Assembly: GCA_951799405.1 (NCBI GenBank)
Contig: OX637345.1
Coordinates: 5,394,001 to 5,458,000 of the forward strand
Direction: 5' to 3'
Source: Agapetus fuscipes
Lineage: Eukaryota; Arthropoda; Insecta; Trichoptera; Glossosomatidae
Length of the DNA: 64,000 bases
Shown here: in pieces, positions 49,733 to 58,299 of the stretch
How positions within the stretch are numbered: the first letter of the stretch is position 1
Layout of the letters: the number at the start of each line of letters is the position of its first letter
The notes under the pieces: model-generated
Databases searched by the model: none
Told to the model about the DNA's origin: nothing
Seen by the model: only the letters and a program-made list of their open reading frames with translations
Program-made: the position numbers and the translations under genes

Positions 49733-50085
49733 GTCCGGTCGATAGCTCAGTTGGTAGAGTGCTTGCATTCCATGCCGTGAGCTCGGGTTCGAATCCCGCC
49801 GAGGCAAGGGTGTCAGAAATGATTTCCCGTTTCGGTGTTTATTTCCAAACCCCAAAATAAAAATACCGGCAAGGTTTACTCAGCCTTCACAAGAAATGAG
49901 TACCAGTTCTCTCGGGAGCTGGGAAATTCCCACTTCATCTGAAGTGGTTGGCGTAAGGCCGGCCCCCTTACCTGTAAAAATAAATAGGTTCAACTCGCCA
50001 CATGCGACCCCCTCGGGGATAACGCGGCAAGAAGTTACACTATATGTGGAGCTTAGTTGCGTTTGCGTACTGAAATAAAAAAAAA
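49733..50085 (+). mobile_element. SINE-1 reference copy, full length
   Basis: tRNA-like head GTCCGGTCGATAGCTCAGTT with A-box TAGCTCAGTTGG and B-box GGTTCGAATCC (CGGGTTCGAATCCCGCC). The body runs TGATTTCCCGTTTCGGTGTT, ACTCAGCCTTCACAAGAAAT, GAGCTGGGAAATTCCCACTT, AAGTGGTTGGCGTAAGGCCG, CAACTCGCCACATGCGACCC and GCGGCAAGAAGTTACACTAT. The end is A-rich. No acceptor-stem pairing, so it is a SINE head rather than a tRNA gene. It lies about 180 bp upstream of the THAP gene start. Confidence 0.9.
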
Positions 50086-50262
50086 TTCGCTTCTATTGAT
50101 AGGTCGGGTACACAGATCACAAAAAGAAGGAGATATGGTATGAGGGCGTTCCCTAGGTAAATCAATTATGCTTAAAAAAATCTTAGTTGAAAATCCGTAT
50201 TATTGCGCAAATCAGTCACGTTTATACTGCTGTACTAGCAACTGCTCTTGGTTTTTATCAAA

Positions 50263-51015
50263 ATGTCGTGTTGCTGTGTGGTCAAGTGTAACAATGTAAG
50301 TCGATATAAAAACTTTAAGGATCACGGCATCACTTTTCACCGGTGAGTAATCAATTCCACACGTATTAAACATTTTACATCGATTTCAATCTTTTAGGTG
50401 TCTTGAATTTTTGACATTTCTACATAGCATCACTAGTGTTATGCAATACGCGCTTGTGTATGCCAAACATCGATACCTTTTATATTTATTTATTTTTCAT
50501 AAAGAAATAAAATATCAAGCCGTAGTCTAGTGATTAACTATACGGACTGTAACTGTAACTCTGTCGCCATTCCGATAGGGGTGGCCAGAGGCTTTGCAGA
50601 GCTGCCTCCATTTTTCCTATTCTTACATACCTCTTTCAATTCATTCATGGGAAATTTATGAGTTCAATTCCTGGCGGAGCACAAAAAAAAATGCCCTTCG
50701 TTGGGATGAAAACAAATTCATTTTACTTTACCAAAGATCGGTCACCAAAGTTCACCATCCAGGTGTTATTTACACAAACTTTTACTTGCTGTGTGAAAAA
50801 TAAACATTGTTTTTTTTAGATTTCCACAAAATCCAAAAATAAAGGAGCAATGGATTGATGCGACCGGAAAACCATCCTCCTGGTTTCCTTTAAAGACAAG
50901 CACGATTTGCTCATCACATTTTGAAGAAAGTTGTTTCCGATTAACGAAAAAGCAACGTTTCAATGGGCTATACCTACAAAAAAACTACGTTTGCTTCAAA
51001 TATATGCAGAAGTAA
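50263..51015 (+). CDS. THAP-domain (C2CH zinc finger) protein, two exons
   Basis: Exon 1 is 50263-50342 and exon 2 is 50820-51015, joined across a GT-AG intron (CG|GTGAGT ... TTTTTTTAG|A) in phase 2. The 91-residue product starts MSCCCVVKCNNVSRYKNFKD and its exon 2 starts FPQNPKIKEQWIDATGK. The zinc ligands fit the THAP C-x(2-4)-C-x(35-50)-C-x2-H pattern: C5 and C9, then CSSH in TSTICSSHFEESCF. The invariant Pro (FP after the splice) and Trp (QW) of the fold are present. THAP domains bind DNA in a sequence-specific way and occur in nuclear factors and in P-element-type transposases. The usual AVPTIF box is replaced by FNGLYL, and no further domain follows before TAA (51013-51015). It may be a minimal THAP protein, an exon set of a larger gene with unseen alternative splicing, or a P-element-derived remnant. 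Confidence 0.78.
50515..50762 (+). mobile_element. SINE-2 copy split by RTE-B, inside the intron
   Basis: The head AGCCGTAGTCTAGTGATTAA resumes after the insertion as GAGTTCAATTCCTGGCGGAG and CCTTCGTTGGGATGAAAAC, then TTTACCAAAGATCGGTCACC. The remainder of the SINE body is missing. Confidence 0.7.
50547..50645 (-). mobile_element. RTE-B 3' end nested in the intronic SINE-2
   Basis: GTAACTGTAACTCTGTCGCC (reverse of the TTACAG tail), ATTCCGATAGGGGTGGCCAG, GCTTTGCAGAGCTGCCTCCA, CATACCTCTTTCAATTCATT. Only the last ~30 codons and the tail are present. Confidence 0.75.
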
Positions 51016-51654
51016 ATCCTTTAAATATTTATTATGTGTTAGAAAAAAGTAGTTCAAAACTTAAGAATTATACATTGATTGTTACAGGATGTAGAAAAAA
51101 ATAAAATAAAAATAATAATAATAATAATAATAATAATAAGTGAATTGAAACAGTGTGTTTTTTAATTAATAAAAATATTGGGTTTGTTTTCTGTGAAATC
51201 TTTATTGGTGCAGTTTTATAAACGTCGGACAAAACATTCATTAACATTCAACAAGCACTTTAAGTTTTTAGGCTTTTACGGCGGATGCAGATACTTGGTT
51301 TTGTTTCCAGGTTTTGTAAATTATATTGTATTTTGTAAATTACTTTGCGTAAGTTGATGTATATTTTTAAATTTTATTTTTTTGAGCAAAAATCACGAGC
51401 AAATTTGGCAGGCAGCGTCTTACAGAGAGGCTTGCATTTCTACTAAGTTGATTCAGTAATTCATTTTTGCTGTATTTCATTGATTTTAGTTTTTATGGAT
51501 CTTTTTATTTCATTTTATTGACCTTTCAATTGTTATACGTGTAAGATTTTACCTGTAAAGTGTCCTATATTTATTTTTCAAATTTTTGTGGTGAAACATT
51601 GTGGAATTCCATTTTAAATATTTGATTACAAAAAAAGTTTTTAAGAAGTCTTAA
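51016..51654. other. AT-rich 3' flank of the THAP gene
   Basis: No repeat or coding sequence was recognised apart from the candidate polyadenylation region. Confidence 0.35.
51090..51140 (+). promoter_or_regulatory. candidate poly(A) signals after the THAP gene
   Basis: AAATAAAATAAAAATAATAA about 80 bp after the THAP stop contains overlapping AATAAA motifs, followed by an (AAT)n run. Confidence 0.35.
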
Positions 51655-51836
51655 TAAAAAACCTTTGTTTTATTCCACTGATGAGAATTTTTGTTAGAGA
51701 TATTTCTGTTTCTTCAGTTTCTTATATATTTATCTAGATACCTATTGAAGAAACGAAAGGTACATATCTAAGGTATATGAAGATTCGATAAAAAATGCAC
51801 ATCAGTGGAATAAAACAAAGTTTTGTATTAAAAGTT
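51655..51836. mobile_element. fold-back element with perfect 21-bp arms
   Basis: Arms at 51663-51683 and 51800-51820 are perfect inverted copies (CTTTGTTTTATTCCACTGAT plus one G). The inner region has TTTCTTCAGTTTCTTATATA and ATTGAAGAAACGAAAGGTAC, echoing hammerhead pieces but without a stem II. Confidence 0.75.
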
Positions 51837-53314
51837 TATAAAATTATTATTTTTTTAAATCAAATGTGTAATAAATTTAATAAAAATAACTTTATTTTGT
51901 ATTGTATACTCGAGTTTTCATTTAAATGATCTTTTTTATTCAAATACTCCAAATTGTGTGTTTTTTTGCGTAACAAACTAAACTTCGTTTTTGAATGCTT
52001 TCTGCTCATTTGAACTATTTTTTACACCTTTTTCTAACTAAATTTACCAAATTGATTGCAACGTACGTGGACAGAAAATGCTCTTCTCTTTACTGGTCTT
52101 TCTACTTTCATAACGGGTTATAGATAGCTAGTTTATTACCTACAAAAAAAATTGAATCTGGTCGATTTTCTAAAAATTGATTCGGAGTATTTATTTCATT
52201 TCAATTTTTTATAATGTAAATTTAAGTATATATCGTAGGAAAAGTAATGAAAAAATGAATTATTTATGTAGACATAAACATATTTTCAGACATCAAAAAA
52301 TCGTGAATATCGAGTGGGTATCGATCTAACGATGTATCGATGTATTGAATTTAGTCACATCCCTAGGCTCGAAATAGGACAGTGTTTCTCAAAGCGGGCG
52401 ATAATATGATGGCTGACATTTAATTTTATTTTCTTTACAATTTTAAAATTCACTTCAATTAAAACCTACCCTCAACATTGAAACTATTTTTTTGTTAATA
52501 TTTCAACTCTGTATGATTGTATACGAATAAAGAATAGCAAAGCTTTCATTGGATCTCGTAGGTGAGTTTCATAGTTTTCCCAATTTATTACTCTTCGGCA
52601 ACAACGACGACTTTTTGTTCACTGCCAACATTAGGGAAACCTCCAACTGATTCGTTAGAAAGATTCTAAGACATTTTGGAATTGGAAGCATCAGAATGGA
52701 TATATCTACACTGCTAAACAACTTCTAGCCTATAGAACTAAAGATGAATGAAGAAATACATAATAATGTAATTCAAAAGTAGCAATCAGGAATTTCAGCT
52801 ACAAAAGCCAATCTCGCAATTAGATTACCTATCTATATTGTTTATTATTTGAAGGAAAGGTATTTTTATAATACTAAAATTATAAAGTTATGTTTTAATT
52901 GCTCTCATTGGTAAAAATGTCTCATTTAGAATTAAATGTAAGCTCAAGACCACACTTATAAAGTAAATTATAATTTAATTAATGAATGCCATTGTGGGTT
53001 TTCAGTTTTGGAAATGTTAAAAAAAAATTGGGGAGTGTTAGAAAATAATAGATTTTCAGTCAGCGGTATTGTTTGATATTCTCTGGTATGATATTAGGTC
53101 ACTCACGCACACATATTGAAATGCAAAGGAAAAACGTCCCTATGCATTAGTGGTTTTGATAACGTTATTGTTTTTAACTTTCTTAGCCAATCACAAGTCA
53201 CATTTGTTTGTATAGGAGTGAATACCTATGCAATAGGCGGAGCTTTAAAAAATATGAGAACACGCGTTTTGTTCTACCGATGAATCCATACCACATCTCT
53301 TTATTCCGTTATCT
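51837..53314. other. AT-rich region, no gene recognised
   Basis: A long stretch without recognised repeats. 52570-52800 has broken open frames without clear homology. 53195-53330 holds GCAATAGGCGGAGCTTTAAA, AACACGCGTTTTG and GGGTATAAAT, which loosely resemble 57475-57600 and could be a promoter or repeat. Confidence 0.35.
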
Positions 53315-53379
53315 ATGGTCGGGTATAAATTTAATTTACATGAATTATTTGTCTCTGTTTTTATTTACATGAACTATTT

Positions 53380-53806
53380 GTCTCACTTTGCCAATGTCAC
53401 CTCTGTGTTCGGGAATGTATTGTGCGACACGAACGAAATAAAATGTCATGAAATTACGTCTCGGTTTATGACTGTGAACATCCGAATGTCATTTGTAGGA
53501 GATCTACTGGCACGTCGACTCAAATCTGTGAATGTATTGGATCCAACAAAATTTAAAATTCCACGACAGTGCAAACTCCAAGAGATGGTCTTTACTAAAT
53601 TTTGTAGAACCAAAGCTAATATTGGCGGCTAGGACTTGGGTTTTTTAAATTAGAATTTTGTACTGCATACATGTTATTATATGTGATTTAAAATATCTCA
53701 CTTTAGTTTATGTTCCTTGACTTAAAGATTGGTATGTGGCTGGCCACCCATGCTGTAGAAAATGATTCACTTTGCCAATGTCACTCCTGTTTCAGGGAAG
53801 GTCATG
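53380..53806 (+). mobile_element. RTE-A-tailed unit with unassigned open frame
   Basis: An RTE-A UTR scrap (CACTTTGCCAATGTCACCTC, 53382-53401) is followed by an open frame ending at TAG 53630-53632, with SFVGDLLARRLKSVNVLDPT and KANIGG at its end. The proximal RTE-A 3' UTR comes next (TTCCTTGACTTAAAGATTGG, GTCACTCCTGTTTCAGGG), cut at 53806. The frame ends GG-stop exactly where RTE-A does, but its sequence is not the RTE-A C-terminus. Function unknown. Confidence 0.55.
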
Positions 53807-53874
53807 TGAGGAAAATGTGAACAAAATAGTAAAGTAAATTGTGCAAATAAATAACTGCAATTTTGATAAATTGA

Positions 53875-54305
53875 AATATGTCAACCCTGTGTCAGAGAAG
53901 GGTGGCAAAAGTTGTAGGGCTTATATTTATTTGAGGTTTGGGTTTTATTTGTAAGTACACATTAGGTAGGTATGCGGCTGACCACCCATACTGTAAAAAA
54001 TGGTTCACTTTGCCAATGTCACCCCTGCTTCAGGGAAGATCAGCAAGAGTTGCAGGGCTTATGTTCATTTGAGATTGGGTTTTTTCTATTGTAGGTCCAC
54101 ATGTGGCATATGTAAGCGCGAAATTATACGTGTCTGCTTGTGGGAATGCATTTAATATGAATCTCAAATAATACATATCTTTGCAGCTTAGATTCAGATT
54201 TAGATTTAGACACATTCAGCATTTGTTAGCGCGAACTACACGTGTTTGTTTGTGGGCATGCATTTGAGAACTTTAATTGAATATATCCTTGCAACTTAGA
54301 TTATT
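53875..54305 (+). mobile_element. RTE-A 3' UTR copy split by another RTE-A
   Basis: The outer copy runs TGTCAACCCTGTGTCAGAGA through TTTATTTGTAAGTACACATT (to 53963) and resumes at 54210 with ACACATTCAGCATTTGTTAG, ending CTTGCAACTTAGATTATTAT. The interrupting copy is annotated separately. Confidence 0.85.
53964..54209 (+). mobile_element. RTE-A 3' UTR inserted into an older RTE-A
   Basis: A 246-bp 5'-truncated copy from AGGTAGGTATGCGGCTGACC to TTGCAGCTTAG with a GATT(C/T)AGATTTAGATT tail. ACACATT at 53957-53963 and 54210-54216 is the target-site duplication. This copy belongs to the 'GCGGCTGACC' subfamily and the host copy to the 'TTTATTTGTAAGTACACATT' subfamily. Confidence 0.88.
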
Positions 54306-54309
54306 ATAG

Positions 54310-55034
54310 TAAAATCATAACACTGTACTCAATGCGCTGTGAAAGACAAAGCCTTCTTCACAGACTGCTGTAAAAAAATAAGTATAAAAAAAAACCATGA
54401 GAAAAGTGCGGCAAATGTTGCTACGCTTGGTAGCACGGCATTTTTATTTGTACTTCACAAGAAGTCTTAACAGCTTTAAGGCGTGTAACAGTATCTAAAG
54501 CTATGATACGTGATTTTTGCCATGGGAAGGTAATGCAGATCATGTCACGTATTTAGGAATATTCCAGAATAAAACAATAAGTTTGAACGCAACCATAGCG
54601 TTCTAACAAAGATGTAGGCAAATATAAACGCTCACTAGAGTCACAATTCTGTTTGACATATTTTTTTGTTAACAAAAAGTTTGAGTTTTAGCCTATGGTT
54701 ATATACTCGAGTAGTACATCTCATCCGCCTGAGGTATTGTAGGATTTGCTTTTTACAACGCGGAAACAAATCAAAAGACACATAAAACTTTGTGTTTTAA
54801 CTCAACGATACCATTTTACTGAGTAAGAATGGAAAATAGAGCAGTACCTCTATTGAGAGTTCCAGTTTGTTAATATTTTTGGTATAACGCTATGTTTCAG
54901 ATGATGTATGTTTTTTTATACTTAGTGTTCTGTATTTTATGTAGATACACGTTTTTTTGTTCTTAAAGGCGGATTTAAAGTTTAATTATATTTTTAACAT
55001 ACGGTCCTTGATGAGGATCTATATGTTATCAAAT
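54310..55034. repeat. AT-rich with dispersed segments
   Basis: 54575-54670 (GCAACCATAGCGTTCTAACA, AAACGCTCACTAGAG) and 54770-54900 (TAACTCAACGATACCATTTT) belong to the same ancient family as 14.7 and 36.2 kb. No gene. Confidence 0.4.
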
Positions 55035-55395
55035 CTAAATCTAAGTTGCAAAGATACCTGGTCGACTAGCCAACCGCTGATAATGCCCATTGGAGCAATG
55101 GGCGAAACTGTCCGGAATGAATCAACTAGACCACGGCTACATAGCCCGAAAAAAGTAATTGTTATGTCAAAAAGTACCAGCCGTGAAAACTTCAATGTAC
55201 AATTAAGATATATATCATTTGACATTCATATTAAATGCATTCCCACAAGCAGACACGCATAATTTTGCGCTAACACATGCCGCATGTGGACCTACAATAT
55301 AAAACCCAATCTGAAATGAACATAAGCCCTGCAACTCTTGCCGACCTTCCCTGAAACAGGAGTGACATTGGTCTCAAAGTGAACCATGATGATGA
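55035..55395 (-). mobile_element. RTE-A 3' UTR split by a hammerhead-bearing insert
   Basis: The tail at the left (AATCTAAATCTAAGTTGCAA, AGATA) resumes at about 55206 (AAGATATATATCATTTGACA) and continues AATGCATTCCCACAAGCAGA, CACATGCCGCATGTGGACCT, CTTCCCTGAAACAGGAGTGA. The insert spans about 55056-55205, with AAGATA on both sides. Confidence 0.75.
55057..55130 (+). ncRNA. hammerhead-ribozyme-like motif with long stem II
   Basis: GGTCGACTAG, CCAA, CCG, CTGATAA (55077-55083), extra T, an eight-pair stem II (GCCCATTG/CAATGGGC with GAG loop), GAAA (55104-55107), a minimal ACTGT stem III, C, CGG, loop, CTAGACC. Stem I has CCG/CGG, an internal loop, then CTAG/CTAG. One core base deviates from CUGANGA (A for G). 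Confidence 0.5.
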
Positions 55396-55780
55396 TGGAT
55401 AATTTGTTTACTGTGTAGTCATTTAATGGTCCAGGACCATCGCAAGGGCGCCATGGCTTCTTGAAAACAGAAATGTTTTCAGTCCCTTTCTGAAGATAGC
55501 GGTGGGTTAGTTCATTCGAACATTGACGGACAAATTATTCCAGGCAACTGGTCTGGCTACCACAAATCTCCTGCCTGCAAACTTTGACGTGTTTGCTCTT
55601 TTGAGCACTATGACCTCGTTGACAGCTGCAGTTCAGGCAAAGCTCAGTGGTTGTTTTGAAGCCTTATCGACAGAACATAGCTCAGCGAGACATGGGGGTG
55701 CCGTGCCGTTCAGGAACCTATAGACAATGAAACACAACTTAAACTCTACTCTCTCTCTCGGAAATTCAGCCAATGCAGCT
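55396..55780 (-). pseudogene. L2-like LINE, RT C-terminal end
   Basis: Minus-strand FAGRRFVVARPVAWNNLSVN followed by VRMN, stop, then FRKGLKTFLFSR. It matches the RAF.VA.P..WN.L...F...LKT ending. The 3' ATCATCATGG end sits at 55388. A GTTCAGGCAAAGCTCAGTGG block lies upstream. Confidence 0.65.
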
Positions 55781-55839
55781 CCCTCAGCAATGGCGAAATA
55801 TGACTACACTTTCCCTATCTAAGAATTCTTATACTAACT

Positions 55840-56520
55840 ACTTAGTTTATTGACTCAGGACCTTCCGTACTACAATCCTTCAGATATCAGTCTTGTGCTG
55901 CTTCTCTCTATCTAATCTAATCTAATCTAATCTAAGTTGCAAAGATATGTTACATTGGAGATTCACATTACATGCATTCTCACAACCAGACACGTACAAG
56001 TTCGCGCTTGCACATGCCTCATGTGAACCTACAACATAAGAACCAAATCTCAAATGGACATACACCCTGCAACTCTTGCCGTCCTTCCCTGAGACAGGGG
56101 TGACATTGGCAAAGTGAACCATTTTTACAGCATGGGTGGTCAGCCGTATACCAACCTATAAGTCAAGGAACACACACACACGACAAATTACATTTTATAC
56201 ATCACTAAATAATAATATCCAAATACAAAATATCCATTTACAAATAAAACAAATTCCAATTTAATAAACCCTAGCCGCCAACATTACAGATCAACCGCCA
56301 TTTCTTTCTGTCCTTACATACTTCTTTCATTTCCTCCAGAGTCATAATTTTCTTCATACAGGCTCTTCTTTTATTATGACCATATATGACATATATGACC
56401 ATATCTCTATGGACCATAGAAAGGAGACCCCTTACTCTCAAGACTTCCACGTCAGCCTTGACCTATTATGGCACATCCGAGTGGTCTTACACTGGAGAGG
56501 GCATCATCCAAGACATTTCT
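55840..56520 (-). pseudogene. LINE-F remnant split by RTE-A
   Basis: The left piece, 55845-55911 (CTCAGGACCTTCCGTACTAC, GTCTTGTGCTGCTTCTCTCT), and the right piece, 56411-56520 (GGACCATAGAAAGGAGACCC, CATCCGAGTGGTCTTACACT), are contiguous in the copy at 12945-13115. The RTE-A insertion lies between. Confidence 0.8.
55912..56403 (-). mobile_element. RTE-A LINE 3' end inserted in LINE-F
   Basis: From the left: (CTAAT)n tail, AGTTGCAAAGATATGTTACA, full 3' UTR, then the last ~30 codons of the RT frame (reverse of KKWRLICNVGG near 56275). The truncated 5' end at 56375-56403 has a duplicated CATATATGA. TCTCTAT at 55905-55911 and 56404-56410 is the target-site duplication. Confidence 0.88.
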
Positions 56521-56711
56521 GATTACCCTGGATTAGAATTAGGTTTATTTGTAAGCCAGTCGAAAAAACAAAACTGAGATTTATCTAAAAGATCAATTGC
56601 AAATCGATAATAAAAGTGTATATAATGAGCATATGCACAAAAAGAAATATTTTAATTAAAAAGCAACTGTTCTATTCTAAATCTATTCTTGGAAAGAGCA
56701 CCACAATCATT

Positions 56712-56803
56712 GTGGTATTTTTTGTGCTCCGCCGGTATTCTAACTCACGACCTTTTATTTACGAGTCCAAAGCGTTACCACTAGACTACAGACCAGTCTA
56801 CTG
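56712..56803 (-). mobile_element. SINE-2 5' head fragment
   Basis: TTTTTTGTGCTCCGCCGGTA, CGAGTCCAAAGCGTTACCAC and TAGACTACAGACCAGTC are the reverse of the SINE-2 tRNA-like head. It lies tail-out next to the dimeric SINE at 56833. Confidence 0.75.
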
Positions 56804-56832
56804 ATAAGACATTTGGATACAATATAAATATT

Positions 56833-57312
56833 AACCGGTCCGTCGTTCAGTGGTAACACTTCGGACTCTGAATGGAAGGTTGTGGTTTCAAATCCCGGCG
56901 GAGCACAAAAAAAATACCATTTATATTTTCAAATTTGCTCTTTGCTGGGTTGAAAAATTCATAAACCTTTACCAATGACCGGTCACCAAAGGTTCAGCAA
57001 TTTACAGCAACTGGGTCTTGCTTGAGAATTTGCGCTTTGTAGCGACGACAACCAAGCTTGTAAAAAGATAGACAGCTCAATTGGTAGAATGCTTGCATTC
57101 CGAGAGCAAGGGTTTGATCTCAAGGTTTACTCAGCCTTCACAAGAAATGAGAACCAGCCCCCCCGGGAGCTGGGAAATCCTCACTTTAACTGAAAGTGGT
57201 TGGTGTGAGACCGGCTCCCTTACCCGTAAAATAAATAGATCCCGAATCGCCACATGCAACCCCTTCGGGGATAACGCAGGCAAGAAGTTATACTATATTT
57301 GTAGCTTAGTTG
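56833..57312 (+). mobile_element. dimeric SINE (SINE-2 + SINE-1), most complete
   Basis: SINE-2 head (ACCGGTCCGTCGTTCAGTGG, TGTGGTTTCAAATCCCGGCG) and body (TTGCTCTTTGCTGGGTTGAA, ACCGGTCACCAAAGGTTCAG, GAGAATTTGCGCTTTGTAGC) join SINE-1 at 57061-57070 (GCTTGTAAAAAGATAGACAG). SINE-1 then runs through AGCTCAATTGGTAGAATGC, ACTCAGCCTTCACAAGAAAT and CCCTTCGGGGATAACGCAGG to GCAAGAAGTTATACTATAT. Both monomers are nearly complete, though the SINE-1 B box is diverged (GGGTTTGATCTC). Confidence 0.88.
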
Positions 57313-57689
57313 CGGATCTTGAATTCACACTAGAAATGTTTACATCGATTCATTGATCTTAAGATAAGGATGCTCAAATATCTCTCCTTTATTTAGAACT
57401 TTTTCTAGCTGAGCGTCAAATTAGTAGGTAGACATTTCTCACAAAAACCGTAAATTTCTTAAATGGAGCAAGACGCGTTTTTTGTTAGAGCCCGCCTTTA
57501 CTGGCGTCACCATTTTCGCGGGTATAAAATTTGAACATATGTCTCACGCTGTCATTTGAATGGGTCGTTTTCCTTTAGACATGAATAAAGAATGTGGAGG
57601 TTTGGATCTCGTAAAAACCTGCTGCGAGGAGAACGAACCCTACAAATTTTAGTTTAATGCTTAAATAATCTGTTGACTGAAGACAATCT
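57313..57689. other. unassigned, with GC-richer patch
   Basis: 57480-57560 has CCCGCCTTTACTGGCGTCAC and TTTTCGCGGGTATAAAATTT, which look promoter-like (TATAAAA), but no linked exon was identified. Confidence 0.3.
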
Positions 57690-57840
57690 GAGATCGATTT
57701 ACATACATTGCATTTATTATGTATTTATTATTTGTACCTGATGATGGAAACATTTCTTTCGAAACCGGCGTACATTACTCGTATTAAATTTTACTCGCCC
57801 CGTAACCATGTACAAATTGTTTTTAATTTTCAATTTTTAA
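57690..57840 (+). mobile_element. half fold-back fragment (14149-14338 family)
   Basis: TACCTGATGATGGAAACATT, TTTCGAAACCGGCGTACATT, AAATTTTACTCGCCCCGTAA and CCATGTACAAATTGTTTTTA match one arm of the 14.2-kb fold-back. Confidence 0.7.
57730..57776 (+). ncRNA. hammerhead-ribozyme-like motif
   Basis: GTAC (57734-57737), CTGATGA (57738-57744), extra T, GGAAAC..TTTC stem II (weak at the closing pairs), GAAA (57761-57764), CCGGC, GTAC (57770-57773). The GTAC/GTAC stem I is as at 14.2 kb. A base before the cleavage site (the T of ACCGGT) is lost, so activity is doubtful. Confidence 0.5.
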
Positions 57841-57884
57841 TATATTATGTTTTCTTTGTATACTTACATGTTATTTATTATTAG

Positions 57885-58075
57885 TATTCCTTGACTCACA
57901 GGTTGGTATAAGGCTGACCACCCATACTGTAAAAAAATGGTTCACTATGCCAATGTCACACCTGTTTCAGGAAAGGGCGGCAAAAGTAATAGGGTTTATG
58001 CACATTTGAGTTTATGATTTGAATTCGTAATTACACATGCAACATTTGTAAGCGCAAACTAACACAACACAACAA
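57885..58075 (+). mobile_element. RTE-A 3' UTR fragment
   Basis: TATTCCTTGACTCACAGGTT, AAGGCTGACCACCCATACTG, CTATGCCAATGTCACACCTG, GTAATTACACATGCAACATT. The 3' end is lost. Confidence 0.7.
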
Positions 58076-58149
58076 GTTAGAATTTGGATTATAAAAATCA
58101 TTTTTGTGAAAAACGTCATGAAAAATGTATAAATATTGAATGTTGGGTT

Positions 58150-58285
58150 GATTTATTTGGTGGGGACTTTCTTTGTGTGATTTACACCTCAAGAACCCTC
58201 CGGGAGCTTGGTCGATAATATACTAAGCGACAGTTTTTAGACTGGATTGGCCTTTGGTCGCCAGTGTTTTGATAAAGGACCAAAT
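58150..58285 (-). mobile_element. SINE-2 3' body fragment, diverged
   Basis: TTTATTTGGTGGGGACTTTC, TTGTGTGATTTACACCTCAA, AGCTTGGTCGATAATATACT, TTGGCCTTTGGTCGCCAGTG. Reverse orientation. Confidence 0.55.
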
Positions 58286-58299
58286 ATTTTAGTATTTTT

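Larger units (their letters stand above)
50343..50819 (+). other. THAP-gene intron containing nested retroelements
   Basis: 477-bp intron with donor GTGAGTAAT and acceptor TTGTTTTTTTTAG. It contains a SINE-2 split by an RTE-B 3' end, annotated separately. Confidence 0.75.

Noticed and set aside
52570..52800. Degraded transposase-like frame
   Set aside because: Short broken frames suggested a coding relic, but no motif could be matched to a transposase family.
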